Part shown: positions 25,796 through 36,816 of the stretch, piece after piece
Layout of the letters: each line of letters starts with the position of its first letter
Position numbering within the stretch: position 1 is the first letter of the stretch
Assembly (NCBI GenBank): GCA_902540995.1
Contig: CACBOY010000001.1
Location: 1 to 64,000 of the forward strand
Source: an uncultured SAR86 cluster bacterium
GTDB lineage: Bacteria > Pseudomonadota > Gammaproteobacteria > Magnimaribacterales > AG-339-G14
DNA length: 64,000 bases
Direction of reading: 5' to 3'
The notes under the pieces: model-generated
Told to the model about the DNA's origin: nothing
The model's database searches: none
What the model saw: only the letters and a program-made list of their open reading frames with translations
Program-made: the position numbers and the translations under genes

Positions 25796-25801
25796 ATTAT
25801 A
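25796..25801 (-). promoter_or_regulatory. -10 element for purL
   Basis: TATAAT on the minus strand, 13 nt before the purL ATG, in the gap between uvrB and purL. The implied leader is about 6 nt and no Shine-Dalgarno is visible. The -35 region is weak. Confidence 0.35.
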
Positions 25802-25823
25802 CCTCAAAACAAAAGTATTATTT

Positions 25824-27821
25824 TCAGCTTAGTAATAATTTTTCTTTGAGATTTGATATTTTGTCTCGCAAAGATGCTGCTTCTTCAAATTCTAATTTGT
25901 TCGCATGGCTAAGCATCAATTTTTCTAAATCATCAATTTTTGCCGATAAATCTTTAGGATTTAGAAATTCTTCATCAAGTTTGTCTTCTACTTTTTTTAT
26001 GAATTGTTTTTTGGAAGAAAGTTTTGAGCCTTCCATAATATCTGTAATTGGTTTGTAAATTCCTTGAGGCTTTATATTATTTTTTTTATTAAATTTTTCT
26101 TGAATCTTTCTGCGTCTTGCAGTTTCATCGAGAGTCCTTTGTATGGAGCCTGTAATTGAATCAGCATATAAGATTGCATGGCCTTTTTCATGTCTTGCTG
26201 CCCTGCCAATGGTTTGGATCATACTTGTTTCTGACCTTAAAAAACCTTCTTTATCGGCATCTAGAATTGCAACTAGAGATACCTCAGGAAGATCTAATCC
26301 TTCCCTCAAAAGGTTAATTCCAACAAGCACATCAAAATTACCCATTCTAAGCTCTCTTAAAATTTCTACCCTTTCAACGGTATCAATATCAGAATGAAGA
26401 TATCTGACATTGATATCCCTTTCGAATAAATATTGGCTTAAATCTTCTGCCATTCTTTTTGTTAAAACAGTGGCTAGTACTCTTTCTTTTTTTTGTATTT
26501 TTTTCTGTATTTCTGATATCAAATCATCAACTTGATTTGTCGCAGGTCTTATTTCAATAGAAGGGTCTAATAAGCCTGTTGGTCGAGCTATCATCTCTAT
26601 TAACTGATCTAGGTGATTGTCTTCATATTCCCCAGGAGTAGCTGACACAAAAACCTTTTGTCCTGACATTGATTCCCATTCATCAAAGCGTAAGGGACGA
26701 TTATCCAGGGCGCTGGGCAACCTGAAACCATAATCAGCAAGAGTTTCTTTTCGAGATCTATCTCCTCTATACATACCCTTAATTTGAGGAAGCGAAACAT
26801 GTGATTCATCGACAAACACAATAGTGTCTTCAGGCAGATAGTCATATAAAGTTGGCGGAGCCTCTCCTTCGTTTCTCCCAGATAAATATCTTGAGTAGTT
26901 CTCTATTCCTGAACAATAACCAAGTTCTTTGATCATTTCCAAATCAAACTTTGTTCTCTCCTCAATTCTTTGAGCTTCAATATATTTTTCATTTTTTTTA
27001 AAGTATTTAACTCTTTGTTGCATTTCAGAGCGTATTTTTTTCATGGCAGAAAGCATGATATCTCTGGTAGTTACATAATGAGTTTTTGGAAAGATTGTTG
27101 CTCGTGGAACATCTCTAAAAATTTCACCAGTTAGAGGATCAAAAAATTTCAAGGATTCAATTTCTTTATCAAAAAATTCAACTCTCAAAGCTTCTTTTTC
27201 AGACTCTGCAGGAAAGATATCTACGACATCGCCTTTAACTCTGTAAGTAGCTCTTTTAAATTCAATATCATTTCTTGTATATTGCAGTTCTGCCAGCCTA
27301 AGTAACAGCTTACCGAGTTCTAATTCATCTCCTCTGTCTAAATGGAGAACCATTTTCAAATAGGATTTTGGATCTCCAAGACCATAAATTGCTGAGACAG
27401 TAGCAACTATGATCACATCTCTTCTTTCGAGTACTGCTTTTGTTGCAGATAATCTCATTTGTTCAATATGTTCATTTATGGAAGCATCTTTCTCTATGAA
27501 GACATCTGAAGAAGGTACATAAGCTTCAGGCTGATAATAATCATAGTAAGAAACAAAATACTCAACAGCATTGTCAGGAAAAAACTCTTTGAATTCTCCG
27601 TATAGCTGAGCAGCAAGAGTTTTGTTATGAGACATAACAATAGCTGGTCTTTGTAAATTCTCAATGACATTTGCCATAGCAAAAGTTTTTCCTGATCCAG
27701 TAACGCCTTTTAAGGTTTGATTTAAGAGGCCAGACTTCAAACCCTTTACAATTTTTTGAATTGCCTGAGGTTGATCCCCTGAGGGTCCAAAATTGGATTT
27801 AATTTTAAATGACTTGCTCAT
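25824..27821 (-). CDS. uvrB: Excinuclease ABC subunit B
   Basis: A 665-residue helicase-like DNA damage verification protein. Walker A is GVTGSGKT (39-46), followed by the beta-hairpin region [12 protein letters not shown], the DESH box in [13 protein letters not shown], helicase motif [10 protein letters not shown] and a C-terminal UVR domain (about 630-665) that contacts UvrC. It acts in nucleotide excision repair with UvrA and UvrC. No CTG-N10-CAG SOS box is present in the 34-nt spacer to the divergent tRNA-Asn, so LexA control is not evident. No Shine-Dalgarno is visible. Confidence 0.97.
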   Translation of the reverse strand: MSKSFKIKSNFGPSGDQPQAIQKIVKGLKSGLLNQTLKGVTGSGKTFAMANVIENLQRPAIVMSHNKTLAAQLYGEFKEFFPDNAVEYFVSYYDYYQPEAYVPSSDVFIEKDASINEHIEQMRLSATKAVLERRDVIIVATVSAIYGLGDPKSYLKMVLHLDRGDELELGKLLLRLAELQYTRNDIEFKRATYRVKGDVVDIFPAESEKEALRVEFFDKEIESLKFFDPLTGEIFRDVPRATIFPKTHYVTTRDIMLSAMKKIRSEMQQRVKYFKKNEKYIEAQRIEERTKFDLEMIKELGYCSGIENYSRYLSGRNEGEAPPTLYDYLPEDTIVFVDESHVSLPQIKGMYRGDRSRKETLADYGFRLPSALDNRPLRFDEWESMSGQKVFVSATPGEYEDNHLDQLIEMIARPTGLLDPSIEIRPATNQVDDLISEIQKKIQKKERVLATVLTKRMAEDLSQYLFERDINVRYLHSDIDTVERVEILRELRMGNFDVLVGINLLREGLDLPEVSLVAILDADKEGFLRSETSMIQTIGRAARHEKGHAILYADSITGSIQRTLDETARRRKIQEKFNKKNNIKPQGIYKPITDIMEGSKLSSKKQFIKKVEDKLDEEFLNPKDLSAKIDDLEKLMLSHANKLEFEEAASLRDKISNLKEKLLLS

Positions 27822-27838
27822 TATTTAATTTTTTTGCT

Positions 27839-27844
27839 TATAAT
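27839..27844 (+). promoter_or_regulatory. -10 element of tRNA-Asn
   Basis: TATAAT ending 11 nt before the mature tRNA 5' end. The nearest -35-like hexamer, TTGCTC (27814-27819), has a 19-nt spacing and lies over the uvrB start codon. Confidence 0.45.
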
Positions 27845-27855
27845 ACATTCCTTTT

Positions 27856-27931
<76 letters not shown>

Positions 27932-27939
27932 AAGATACA

Positions 27940-28656
27940 ATGCCTATTTATTCTAGCGAATCATCTGAACCATACAAATTAAGTCGATCAAGAATTGAGA
28001 ATTTTTGTAAATGTAAAAAATGCTTCTACTTAGAAGAAAAACTTGGTATTTCAAAGCCAGCCCAGTTTCCCTTTAATCTGAATAATGCTGTGGATGAATT
28101 ATTAAAAAACGAATTTGATAACTTTAGAGGTACCAAAGACAATCACCCTCTAATTGTTGAGTACGGCATCGATGCGAAACCTTTTGAGCACCCAGAAATT
28201 GAAAATTGGCGAACTAGAAATAAAGGTATTGGCTTTTTAGATAATGATACAAACTTATATTTCTATGGCCTAGTTGATGATGTTTGGATAAGTACGGTAA
28301 ATGAAAAACTCATCATTGTGGATTACAAAGCAACTTCTAAAAAAGGCGAAGTATCTTTGGATGCTCCTTGGCAAATTAGTTACAAAAGACAGGTTGAAAT
28401 TTATCAATGGCTTTTTAAAAAAAATGGTTTTGATGTTGAAGACATTACTTATTTTGTTTATTGCAATGGTAAAGCCGACAAAAAAGAATTTAATAACCTT
28501 TTAGAATTTAAAACTAAGGTCATAAGCTATAAAGGAAATACTGACTGGATAGACCCAGTTACAAGAGAGATAAAAAAAGTACTAGATGATGATAAAATTC
28601 CGGAACCGAATCCTAGTTGTGAATATTGCAGATACATAACTAAAGCTAATTTATAG
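27940..28656 (+). CDS. PD-(D/E)XK nuclease family protein (RecB/Cas4-like) with cysteine clusters
   Basis: A 238-residue protein from the ATG at 27940; an earlier in-frame ATG lies inside tRNA-Asn and is rejected. Nuclease motifs are visible: GLVDDVW (Asp113/114), IVDYKAT (Asp128, Lys130) and the RecB-type QVEIYQW (from Gln151). Cysteines cluster at both ends, FCKCKKCF (23, 25, 28) and CEYC (227, 230). This recalls the iron-sulfur nucleases Cas4 and AddB, but the spacing differs. No cas or recombination genes adjoin it. It is probably transcribed from the tRNA promoter and is followed 7 nt later by the antiporter. Confidence 0.82.
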   Translation: MPIYSSESSEPYKLSRSRIENFCKCKKCFYLEEKLGISKPAQFPFNLNNAVDELLKNEFDNFRGTKDNHPLIVEYGIDAKPFEHPEIENWRTRNKGIGFLDNDTNLYFYGLVDDVWISTVNEKLIIVDYKATSKKGEVSLDAPWQISYKRQVEIYQWLFKKNGFDVEDITYFVYCNGKADKKEFNNLLEFKTKVISYKGNTDWIDPVTREIKKVLDDDKIPEPNPSCEYCRYITKANL

Positions 28657-28663
28657 GAGAAAC

Positions 28664-29605
28664 ATGGAATTACTTTACGCGACATTAGTCTTCTTAATTG
28701 GCTTGGGCGTCTTGATCTCCGGAGCTGAGATATTTATTCATCATAGTGCGCAATTGGGAGCTAAATTAGGAATAAGCGACGTTATTGTAGGAATTACTCT
28801 AGTCGCCCTTGGTACTTCTATTCCAGAAATATTTGTTAGCGTTTCTTCAATAATTAATGATGCGCCTGCTCTTGCTTTGGGGAATTCAATTGGTTCTAAC
28901 ATAAGCAATATCGCTATTATTTATGGGTTAAGTCTTTTTTGGTTAGCTTCCAAAACACTAAACATAAGTCTAAGAAATATTTTTATTTTGATTTTAAGTG
29001 TCTTGATTGCTGGTTGGGCTCTTTACGATTTAACAATTTCTGTCGCCGATTCGATAGTGTTTATAGCGCTGTTTGTCCTATTTGTTTTAAACCTCTTTAG
29101 AGAAAAGCCAGATGAAGTACCGGAAAGTACACACAAGGAAGAGTCTTTAACTAAAGTATCCCTGTTGATTCTATTCAGTTTGATTTTATTAGCAGTAGGT
29201 TCTGAGTTGACTGTGCGAGGAGGAGTTGACTTGGCAATAGGCCTTGGTATTCCTGATGCAGTTATTGGCCTTACTATGATAGCTATTGGTACAAGCTTAC
29301 CTGAATTAGCAGCTTCCGTTTCTGCTCTGAGAAGAAGTAAAGGGAATATGGTTGTCGGAAATATTGTAGGCTCTAATATTTTAAATATAGTGCTAATTTT
29401 TCCAATAATCGGGATTGGCTCATCAGCTGTTTTTGATCAAGAGATTTTTAACCGAGATTTCATGGTTATGAGTGCATTAACAGCGGCTTTTATTTTGTTA
29501 GTAACTATTGGAAGAGGAGAAGGAAGTTTAAAGAAAGTTTTATATCCTGTATTTGCTATAGGAATGTTTGTTTCAATGGGTTTTTATCTAACTAGCTTAT
29601 TTTAA
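28664..29605 (+). CDS. Calcium/sodium antiporter of the CaCA family (YrbG-like)
   Basis: A 313-residue membrane protein with about ten spans and the two inverted alpha repeats of cation/Ca2+ exchangers: GITLVALGTSIPEIFVSVSS with GNSIGSNISNI, and GLTMIAIGTSLPELAASVSA with GNIVGSNILNI. The two acidic residues needed for ion binding (SIPE and SLPE) are present. An acidic loop (REKPDEVPESTHKEE) separates the halves. A strong Shine-Dalgarno (TAGGAGAAAC) precedes the start. The stop shares a TTAA with the convergent cysS gene. Confidence 0.92.
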   Translation: MELLYATLVFLIGLGVLISGAEIFIHHSAQLGAKLGISDVIVGITLVALGTSIPEIFVSVSSIINDAPALALGNSIGSNISNIAIIYGLSLFWLASKTLNISLRNIFILILSVLIAGWALYDLTISVADSIVFIALFVLFVLNLFREKPDEVPESTHKEESLTKVSLLILFSLILLAVGSELTVRGGVDLAIGLGIPDAVIGLTMIAIGTSLPELAASVSALRRSKGNMVVGNIVGSNILNIVLIFPIIGIGSSAVFDQEIFNRDFMVMSALTAAFILLVTIGRGEGSLKKVLYPVFAIGMFVSMGFYLTSLF

Positions 29606-30966
29606 GACTTTTTTTTCCAGATCGTTTTTCCATCAAGATCTTCCAAGACAATACCTTTTTTTAGTAATTGATCTCTTATTTCATCTGCTAAATCAAATTT
29701 TTTGTTTCCTCTGGCATCATTACGATCGCTAATAAGCTTTTCGATTTCTCTATCTGATAGTTCAAGCTCTCCATATTTAAAATAATTTTCTGCTTCATCT
29801 AAAAGTAACCCTAAAGAATTAAGCAATACTTTAAGCGTAAATAACTTATCAGATGATAGGTCTCCGCCGCTCTCAGTATTTGCTGCATAAGCTTGAAGTA
29901 AGGAAAGAGCCTTGGGAGAGTTGAAATCATCTTGAAAGGCAGAAATGAATTCTTCTCTGAAAGTTTTGTCTTCATTAAATTTTCTAGGTGTTTTTATATC
30001 ACTGAATAATTTGTAGAACTTATCTAGAACTCTTTTTGCATTTTCCAAAGCTTCTTTTGAATATGATATAGGGCTTCTGTAATGCGTTAAAAGAAAAAAT
30101 AATCTTAAAACCTCTGGATGAAAGTCTTTTAAGATTTCTTTAACCGTAATAAAGTTTTTCAAAGATTTAGACATTTTTTTGTCTTCAATTCTCAATGGAC
30201 CGGTATGCATCCATAAGGATGCAAAATTTCTTTCAGTTGCGCACTCTGCTTGAGCTATTTCATTTTCATGATGGGGAAACTTTAAATCTAAGCCTCCTCC
30301 GTGAATATCGAACTCCTCGCCAAGGTATTTTATGCTCATTGCAGAACATTCAATATGCCAGCCTGGTCTACCTTCTCCCCAAGGAGATGGCCAAGTAATC
30401 CCATCGGTATCCATTTTCCATAAAACAAAATCCGCTTCGTGTTTTTTATTGAGATCCTTTATTGTTCTTTCTGCAGCAGATAGCTGATCTAAAGTCCTGT
30501 TGGCCAATTTTCCGTAGTCTTTAAATTTTTGTATATCAAAGTAAACATCCGATTCGTTCTTCCTATATGCATAGCCTTTTTCTTCAAGAGATTGAATCAT
30601 AAAAATGATCTCTTCAATATGATCAGATACTTTTGGCTCAACGTCAGGAGAATCAATACCCAGAGAAAAGAAATCATTGTGCATTTCTTTAATAAACTTT
30701 TTAGAAAAATCCAATGCCGGAATGCCCTCTTCTTTGGCACGATTTATAATTTTATCGTCAACATCTGTGATATTTCTTACATATTTAACTTTGAAGCCTA
30801 CAAACCTTAAAAATTTGACAATTACGTCGAAGTTAATAAAAGTTCTTGCATGCCCGATATGTACATCGTCATAAGGAGTTAACCCGCAAACATAAATACT
30901 GACTTCTCTTTTAATTTTGGGCTTAAAAGTCTCTTTTTTACCTGTGAGTGAATTGAATATTTTCAT
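29602..30966 (-). CDS. cysS: Cysteine--tRNA ligase
   Basis: A 454-residue class I synthetase. It has the zinc Cys27 in [19 protein letters not shown] with HIGH at 36-39, the zinc-binding WHIECSAMS, the [18 protein letters not shown] block, and KMSKS followed by LKNF. Length is normal. It is a single gene between a convergent antiporter and the divergent ppiB, 34 nt away. Confidence 0.97.
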   Translation of the reverse strand: MKIFNSLTGKKETFKPKIKREVSIYVCGLTPYDDVHIGHARTFINFDVIVKFLRFVGFKVKYVRNITDVDDKIINRAKEEGIPALDFSKKFIKEMHNDFFSLGIDSPDVEPKVSDHIEEIIFMIQSLEEKGYAYRKNESDVYFDIQKFKDYGKLANRTLDQLSAAERTIKDLNKKHEADFVLWKMDTDGITWPSPWGEGRPGWHIECSAMSIKYLGEEFDIHGGGLDLKFPHHENEIAQAECATERNFASLWMHTGPLRIEDKKMSKSLKNFITVKEILKDFHPEVLRLFFLLTHYRSPISYSKEALENAKRVLDKFYKLFSDIKTPRKFNEDKTFREEFISAFQDDFNSPKALSLLQAYAANTESGGDLSSDKLFTLKVLLNSLGLLLDEAENYFKYGELELSDREIEKLISDRNDARGNKKFDLADEIRDQLLKKGIVLEDLDGKTIWKKKS

Positions 30967-31000
30967 TTTTAAGTGAAGCTAGATAAGGGTATGATTAATT

Positions 31001-31495
31001 ATGAATGAAATAATACTTTTAACTATCACTACTTCCTTAGGTAGCTTTGATATTGAACTTTACCAAAAAGAAGCGCCCATAACAGCTAACAATTTTGTTG
31101 AATATGTGGAGCAAAATTTTTATGAAAATACTTTATTTCACAGAGTTATTCCAGGCTTTGTAATTCAAGGTGGAGGTTTTGAAATAGGTATGTCTCCTAA
31201 AGAAACCAATCCACCAATTAAAAATGAAGCAGATAACGGTCTCAAAAATGATAAATATACTTTGTCCATGGCGAGAACTCAGGATCTAGATTCTGCTACA
31301 TCTCAATTTTTTATTAACCTTGTCGATAATAAATCGTTAGATTTCCCTTCAATGGGGGGATATGCGGTTTTTGGAAAAGTTATCTCTGGAGAAGAAGTTA
31401 TTGATGAAATTGCATCTGTTAGAACTACAAACGTTGGTCCTTATCAAGATGTTCCTGTGGAAGATGTCTATATTATAAAAGTCGAAAAAAAATAA
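31001..31495 (+). CDS. ppiB: Peptidyl-prolyl cis-trans isomerase, cyclophilin type
   Basis: A 164-residue single-domain cyclophilin. The active-site segment LFHRVIPGFVIQGGGFE and later MARTQDLDSATSQFFINL are family hallmarks. No signal peptide is present, so it is probably cytoplasmic (PpiB-type). The stop codon is directly followed by the lpxH start (TAAATG), so the two genes are cotranscribed. Confidence 0.95.
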   Translation: MNEIILLTITTSLGSFDIELYQKEAPITANNFVEYVEQNFYENTLFHRVIPGFVIQGGGFEIGMSPKETNPPIKNEADNGLKNDKYTLSMARTQDLDSATSQFFINLVDNKSLDFPSMGGYAVFGKVISGEEVIDEIASVRTTNVGPYQDVPVEDVYIIKVEKK

Positions 31496-32209
31496 ATGTC
31501 GTCTTGTTTTATTTCTGATCTACATTTAGATCATAAACGCGAAGATATAAAAAAAGCTTTTTTCAAATTTCTAGAATCAGAGGCTTCTGAATTCGAAAAT
31601 CTTTACATTTTGGGAGATTTATTTGAAGTTTGGATCGGCGACGATTTTGAGGATAGATTTACAAGCGAAGTAATTTCTGAATTGAAAAAATTTTCTCTCA
31701 AAAATAAAAATATTTTCATAATGCACGGGAATAGAGATTTTCTTATAGGAAAAAAATTTGCAGAAAAATGCGGCGCTAAATTAATCACAGATCCGTTGAT
31801 ATTAAATAAAGAAGGGAAAAAAATTATGCTGTCTCATGGAGATATTTTTTGTACAGATGATTTGGAATATCAAAATTTTAAAGAGAAAGTTAGAAATGAA
31901 AAATGGCAAAAAGAATTCCTCTCAAAAGATCTAAAAGATCGAGAAGAAATTGCAAAAAACCTTCGGAAGGAAAGTACAAAGAAAAATTCAAGAAAAGAAG
32001 CCTATTTAATGGATGTAAACAAATTGGAAGTAGAAAAAATTGCTCAAGAGAATAAAGTTGAGATTTTAATCCATGGGCATGTGCATCGCCCTAAAGTTCA
32101 TAATGAAGCCTTTGGTCAAAGAATTGTCCTAGGTGATTGGGATAAAAAATACTGGTTTATTAGTTTAAGAGGAAAAAAAATCTGTCTTCACTCAAGTGAA
32201 ATTACATAG
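31496..32209 (+). CDS. lpxH: UDP-2,3-diacylglucosamine diphosphatase
   Basis: A 237-residue calcineurin-like metallophosphatase. Metal motifs appear in order: ISDLHLD (DxH), LGDLFEVWIGDD (GDxFExWxGDD, the LpxH signature), MHGNRDFLIG (GNRD), LSHGD and IHGHVHRPKVH. It hydrolyses UDP-2,3-diacylglucosamine to lipid X in lipid A synthesis at the inner-membrane surface, which tells us the organism has lipopolysaccharide. The 3' end overlaps the DUF1289 gene by 8 nt. Confidence 0.95.
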   Translation: MSSCFISDLHLDHKREDIKKAFFKFLESEASEFENLYILGDLFEVWIGDDFEDRFTSEVISELKKFSLKNKNIFIMHGNRDFLIGKKFAEKCGAKLITDPLILNKEGKKIMLSHGDIFCTDDLEYQNFKEKVRNEKWQKEFLSKDLKDREEIAKNLRKESTKKNSRKEAYLMDVNKLEVEKIAQENKVEILIHGHVHRPKVHNEAFGQRIVLGDWDKKYWFISLRGKKICLHSSEIT

Positions 32210-32660
32210 ACTTATTTCTATTGAGCGGCTCAATGAAATATTTTTCATAATGAGCCTTCGATAAGGTATAAAGTTCGCTTTCTATCTCTTCTTTTAAAGC
32301 AGTTAGTGATTTATTTTTTTCAAACACATCGACACCAAATTCATCAAGATTATTAAAGCTTTCGCTTACTTGTTTTATTACTTCAAAGGCCTTCGATAAA
32401 TCATTCAAATCGTCTTTAATTTTCAATTGAAAATGTTTTATTGATTCCTCAAGCTTTTTAGAATCGGAAACCTTTAATCTGGAAGCCATAATTTGTGACT
32501 TAAGCTTTTCTAATCTTTTCCAAACGGATTCCCTTTCTTCTGGCTTAAAAGCGTTCCAGTTAATCACTTCGAAGGAAAATCTTTTGCAACCCCTGCAAAC
32601 GTCATCGCCATAAGTGGTTGAGCAAATACCTACGCAAGGAGTTCTAGTTCTGTTGACCAT
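32202..32660 (-). CDS. DUF1289 domain protein with helical C-terminal extension
   Basis: A 152-residue protein. The first 55 residues are a DUF1289 domain: TPCVGICSTTYGDDVCRGCKRF, with Cys9, Cys13, Cys22 and Cys25 as a likely metal site, then WNAFKPEERESVWKRLE. The remaining 95 residues are predicted helical and coiled-coil-like, unlike the many DUF1289 proteins that are only about 60-70 residues long. Function is unknown. A TAGAAT hexamer ends 7 nt before the ATG with no Shine-Dalgarno, so the message may be leaderless. Confidence 0.88.
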   Translation of the reverse strand: MVNRTRTPCVGICSTTYGDDVCRGCKRFSFEVINWNAFKPEERESVWKRLEKLKSQIMASRLKVSDSKKLEESIKHFQLKIKDDLNDLSKAFEVIKQVSESFNNLDEFGVDVFEKNKSLTALKEEIESELYTLSKAHYEKYFIEPLNRNKSM

Positions 32661-32667
32661 TAACTAT

Positions 32668-32673
32668 ATTCTA
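32668..32673 (-). promoter_or_regulatory. Possible -10 element for the DUF1289 gene
   Basis: TAGAAT on the minus strand, separated from the ATG by 7 nt. The -35 region is not clear. Confidence 0.3.
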
Positions 32674-32689
32674 TCAATAATTTTCAAAA

Positions 32690-32717
32690 TTAGATTCTTG
32701 ACTCATCATGATATAAT
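32690..32717 (+). promoter_or_regulatory. Probable acnB promoter
   Basis: TTAGAT (32690-32695), a 16-bp spacer and TATAAT (32712-32717). The expected start is near 32724, 14 nt before the ATG, leaving room for the CGGAG Shine-Dalgarno. A nearby TTGACT (about 32697) is only about 10 nt from the -10 and is too close to serve as a -35. Confidence 0.4.
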
Positions 32718-32737
32718 AATTTTTTTTCGGAGATGAG

Positions 32738-35320
32738 ATGCTTGAGGATTATTTAAATTCAGTCAAGGAAAGAGATAGTCAAGGTATACCCCCTTTGCCT
32801 CTTGATGCTGAACAAACTTCTGGTTTGATTGAACTTATTAAAGATGCTTCAAAAAATGATAAAAATCTTTTGGAGCTTTTGACTGAAAGAGTTCCTGCAG
32901 GTGTCGATGATGCTGCATATGTGAAAGCTGCATTTCTATCTGATATCGCCAATAAAAAAATCTCTTGTGAATTAATCTCTCCAAAAGAGGCTACGTTTTA
33001 CTTAGGTACTATGCTTGGAGGCTATAATGTTGAGCCGTTAATCTCATTGATTGATGATCCTGAGTGCGGAGAAGAAGCTGTAAAGGCATTATCAAATACT
33101 CTTTTAGTGTTCGATGCATTCAATGATATTGCTGAAAAATCTAAATCTTCAAAGAATGCCGCTAAAATTTTAAATTCTTGGGCGGAAGCTGAATGGTTCT
33201 TATCAAAACCTGAAGTGCCAGAAAAGATAGACACGATTATTTTTAAGGTGCCTGGAGAAACAAATACTGATGACTTATCTCCTGCTCCGGATGCTTGGTC
33301 TAGACCTGATATCCCTCTTCATGCTCTATCAATGTATAAAATGCCAAGAAAAGGTTTATCAAAAGATCCTTTAAAAGAAATTGAAGCTCTTAAAGAAAAT
33401 GGTTTGCCTGTTACTTTGGTTGGGGATGTTATGGGTACAGGCTCATCAAGAAAATCTGCTACTAATTCTGTTCTTTGGCACATTGGTGAAGATATTCCTT
33501 ATATTCCAAATAAAAAAACTGGAGGAATTTGTATTGGAGAAAAAGTTGCTCCTATATTCTTTAATACCATGGAGGATTCAGGAACTTTGGTTTTTGAGGC
33601 AGATGTAGAAAACCTCAATATGGGAGATATAGTTTCTATTTTTCCTGCTAAGGGAGAAATAAAAAATGAAAAAGGGAAATTAATTACTAAATTCAGCCTT
33701 AAATCAGAAACTTTTCTTGATGAAGTACGAGCTGGTGGAAGAATACCTTTAATCATTGGCAGAAGCCTTACTGATAAATCTAGAGAGTATTTGAACTTGG
33801 CTCCTTCGGAAGTTTTCGTGAGACCTGGAATGGATGATGATTCTGATCAAGGTTTTACTCTAGCTCAAAAAATGGTTGGAAAAGCTTGTGGAGTGAAAGG
33901 TATAAGGCCAGGAACCTACTGTGAACCTATAATGACAACCGTCGGGTCTCAAGACACAACTGGGCCAATGACCAGGGATGAGCTAAAGGAGCTAGCCTGT
34001 CTTGGCTTTACTTCAGATTTAGTGATGCAGTCTTTTTGTCATACTGTCGCTTATCCAAAACCTGTTGATATAGAAACTCAACACACACTACCTGAATTTA
34101 TAAGAACAAGAGGAGGAGTTGCTCTTAAGCCAGGAGATGGAATTATTCATTCTTGGTTGAATAGAATGCTTTTACCAGACACTGTAGGGACTGGTGGGGA
34201 CTCTCATACCAGATTTCCGATAGGAATAAGTTTCCCTGCAGGATCAGGATTAGTTGCATTTGGTGCTGCTTTGGGAGTAATACCTTTAGACATGCCTGAA
34301 TCTGTGTTGGTTAGGTTTTCTGGTGAGATGCAGCCAGGAATTACTTTGAGAGACTTAGTTAATGCAATTCCTTATGCGGCTATCCAAAAAGGTTTGCTTA
34401 CAGTAGAAAAAGAAAATAAGAAAAATATTTTTTCGGGAAGATGTTTAGAAATTGAAGGCTTGTCTGATTTAAAAATCGAACAAGCTTTTGAGCTTTCGGA
34501 TGCGTCTGCAGAAAGATCGGCGTCAGGTTGTACTGTACTCTTGGACGAGGAGCCTATTTTAGAATACTTAAAATCAAATGTTGTCCTTTTGAGATGGTTA
34601 ATTTCAGAAGGTTATGGGGATCCTAGGACGCTTGAGCGAAGAGCACAAAAAATGGAAAGCTGGATAAAAAATCCTGTTCTTTTGAAACCTGACTCTAACG
34701 CAAAATATGCCGCTACTATAGAAATAGATCTTAATGAAATCAAAGAACCCCTGCTTGCATGTCCTAATGACCCTGACGATATTAAAACTCTTTCTGAAAT
34801 TGGAGAGGTAAATATTGACGAAGTTTTTATTGGATCGTGTATGACAAACATTGGTCATTTTCGAGCAGCCGGAAAGCTTCTTAAAAATGTTTCTTCTCCT
34901 TTACCCACAAGACTCTGGATTTCTCCACCAACGAGAATGGATAAATTCCAGTTGGAAGAAGAAGGTTTTTATGAAATATATAAAAATGCTGATGTTAGAA
35001 CTGAAGTTCCAGGTTGCTCTTTGTGTATGGGAAATCAGGCAAGGGTTGAGCCAAATTCAACAGTTGTTTCTACTTCAACAAGAAATTTTCCAAACCGACT
35101 TGGAGACGGAGCAGACGTATTCCTTGCTTCAGCAGAATTAGCTGCAATTTCATCTATTCTTGGCAAACTGCCTTCTGTGGAAGAATATAATAATTTTATG
35201 AAAGACATAAATACAATGTCTTCAGAGATTTTTAGATATATGAATTTTAATGAAATTGCATCTTATAAAAATGCTGCTGAGAATGCGGTTTTACCTTCAG
35301 TGACGATAGAAACTAATTAA
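32738..35320 (+). CDS. acnB: Aconitate hydratase B / 2-methylisocitrate dehydratase
   Basis: An 860-residue AcnB-type aconitase. The N-terminal HEAT-like domain (about 1-160) and swivel domain come first ([27 protein letters not shown]), as in AcnB. The 4Fe-4S cysteines lie in [16 protein letters not shown] and [12 protein letters not shown], with a third near [13 protein letters not shown]. It interconverts citrate and isocitrate and, in many bacteria, hydrates 2-methylaconitate. The methylcitrate genes prpB, prpC and prpD are about 16 kb away. A good Shine-Dalgarno (CGGAG) precedes the start. Confidence 0.96.
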   Translation: MLEDYLNSVKERDSQGIPPLPLDAEQTSGLIELIKDASKNDKNLLELLTERVPAGVDDAAYVKAAFLSDIANKKISCELISPKEATFYLGTMLGGYNVEPLISLIDDPECGEEAVKALSNTLLVFDAFNDIAEKSKSSKNAAKILNSWAEAEWFLSKPEVPEKIDTIIFKVPGETNTDDLSPAPDAWSRPDIPLHALSMYKMPRKGLSKDPLKEIEALKENGLPVTLVGDVMGTGSSRKSATNSVLWHIGEDIPYIPNKKTGGICIGEKVAPIFFNTMEDSGTLVFEADVENLNMGDIVSIFPAKGEIKNEKGKLITKFSLKSETFLDEVRAGGRIPLIIGRSLTDKSREYLNLAPSEVFVRPGMDDDSDQGFTLAQKMVGKACGVKGIRPGTYCEPIMTTVGSQDTTGPMTRDELKELACLGFTSDLVMQSFCHTVAYPKPVDIETQHTLPEFIRTRGGVALKPGDGIIHSWLNRMLLPDTVGTGGDSHTRFPIGISFPAGSGLVAFGAALGVIPLDMPESVLVRFSGEMQPGITLRDLVNAIPYAAIQKGLLTVEKENKKNIFSGRCLEIEGLSDLKIEQAFELSDASAERSASGCTVLLDEEPILEYLKSNVVLLRWLISEGYGDPRTLERRAQKMESWIKNPVLLKPDSNAKYAATIEIDLNEIKEPLLACPNDPDDIKTLSEIGEVNIDEVFIGSCMTNIGHFRAAGKLLKNVSSPLPTRLWISPPTRMDKFQLEEEGFYEIYKNADVRTEVPGCSLCMGNQARVEPNSTVVSTSTRNFPNRLGDGADVFLASAELAAISSILGKLPSVEEYNNFMKDINTMSSEIFRYMNFNEIASYKNAAENAVLPSVTIETN

Positions 35321-36806
35321 TCAAGCCTTTAGTTGGAGATTTATTAGAGTCTTTCCGATCCACCTCAAGATTGATCAAATATTCCTCTGTCACAGAGCCG
35401 CAAATATAATTTCCATCAAAAATGGATGTTTCAAAATTTTTCATTTCGGGATTTCCTTCTTGAGCAGCAGAAATTAAATCGGTTAAATTCTGATAAACAA
35501 GCCAATCCGCTCCGATGAAATCTGCGATCTGACTCTCGTCTCTTTGGTGGGCAATTAGTTCTGTAGTTGCTGCCATATCGATTCCGTAAACATTTTGAAA
35601 TCTAACGGGAGGAGCTGCCGAGGCAAAATATACTTTTTTTGCTCCTGCTTTTCGTACCATTTCAACTATCTGTTTACTTGTTGTGCCTCTTACTATTGAG
35701 TCATCAATTAAGAGGATGTTTTTACCTTTGAATTCATATGAGACAGGATTTAACTTTCTTCTTACAGATTTACTTCTCATTTCCTGTTTGGGCATAATGA
35801 AAGTTCTACCAATGTACCTATTTTTTACAAAACCTTCTCGATAGCTAACATCTAATGTTTTTGCAACTTCAATTGCTGATGTAGTACTACTTTCTGGAAT
35901 GGGTATAACTGCATCTATGTCATGATCAGGATATAAAGAGAGAATTTTCTTGCCCAAATATTGACCCATTCTGAGGCGAGATTTCATAACAGATATTTTA
36001 TCGATGACAGCATCAGGCCTTGCTAAGTAAACATATTCAAAAATACATGGAGAATGCGAGGGATTTTCAAAACAGACTTTTCTTTCCACTTCTCCCTCTA
36101 AGGAAATGAAAACTGCTTCTCCAGGACTTACATCACCAACTACCTCAAAATTAAGGGTTTCTAGGGCTGGACTTTCAGAAGCAATCATATAGTCAGAGCC
36201 AATTAGGTCATTGTCTTTTTTTCCTAAGATCAATGGTCTGATTCCGTTAGGATCTCTAAACCCAACTATACCAACACCACAAATCATAATTACAACAGAA
36301 TAAGCGCCTTTAAGCCTTAGATGAGTCCTTGAGACTGCTTCAAAAATTTCTTTGGCTGATGGTTTTGTACCAGGAAAGTTAACTTTATATAGTTCATGAG
36401 CAAAAACGTTAAGAATGATTTCGGAATCCGAATTTGTGTTGATGTGTCTAAAATCTTCAAAGATTAGTTCTTGAGTGAGCTCTTTTGTATTAACGAGATT
36501 ACCGTTATGAGAAATACTAATTCCAAAAGGTGAATTTGAATACATTGGTTGTGCAAGCTCTCTATTTTGACCACCTGCAGTTGGATACCTAACATGTCCA
36601 ATGCCTATTTTTCCTTTGAGAGAAACTATGTGTTGTTGTCTGAAGACTTCTCTAACAAGACCTAGTTGTTTCCGAACGTGAAATTTTTCTCCTTCATTAG
36701 TAGCGATTCCGGCAGCATCTTGTCCCCTATGCTGGATTACCGTAAGTGCTTCATACAAAGCAGGTGCAGCATCCTCTTTAGAAACTATGCCAACAACACC
36801 ACACAT
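35313..36806 (-). CDS. purF: Amidophosphoribosyltransferase
   Basis: A 497-residue enzyme that starts de novo purine synthesis. Cys2 (MCGVVGIV) is the glutaminase nucleophile once Met is removed. [11 protein letters not shown] and [10 protein letters not shown] belong to the Ntn glutaminase domain, and [28 protein letters not shown] is the PRPP-binding loop. It is the last gene of the aroC-purF run, 10 nt after cvpA, as in most gammaproteobacteria. The 3' end overlaps the convergent acnB by 8 nt. Confidence 0.97.
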   Translation of the reverse strand: MCGVVGIVSKEDAAPALYEALTVIQHRGQDAAGIATNEGEKFHVRKQLGLVREVFRQQHIVSLKGKIGIGHVRYPTAGGQNRELAQPMYSNSPFGISISHNGNLVNTKELTQELIFEDFRHINTNSDSEIILNVFAHELYKVNFPGTKPSAKEIFEAVSRTHLRLKGAYSVVIMICGVGIVGFRDPNGIRPLILGKKDNDLIGSDYMIASESPALETLNFEVVGDVSPGEAVFISLEGEVERKVCFENPSHSPCIFEYVYLARPDAVIDKISVMKSRLRMGQYLGKKILSLYPDHDIDAVIPIPESSTTSAIEVAKTLDVSYREGFVKNRYIGRTFIMPKQEMRSKSVRRKLNPVSYEFKGKNILLIDDSIVRGTTSKQIVEMVRKAGAKKVYFASAAPPVRFQNVYGIDMAATTELIAHQRDESQIADFIGADWLVYQNLTDLISAAQEGNPEMKNFETSIFDGNYICGSVTEEYLINLEVDRKDSNKSPTKGLIN

Positions 36807-36816
36807 CTTGCGTATT

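Noticed and set aside
27822-27855. Possible SOS box in front of uvrB
   Set aside because: uvrB is LexA-controlled in E. coli, but no CTG-N10-CAG palindrome is present in the spacer.
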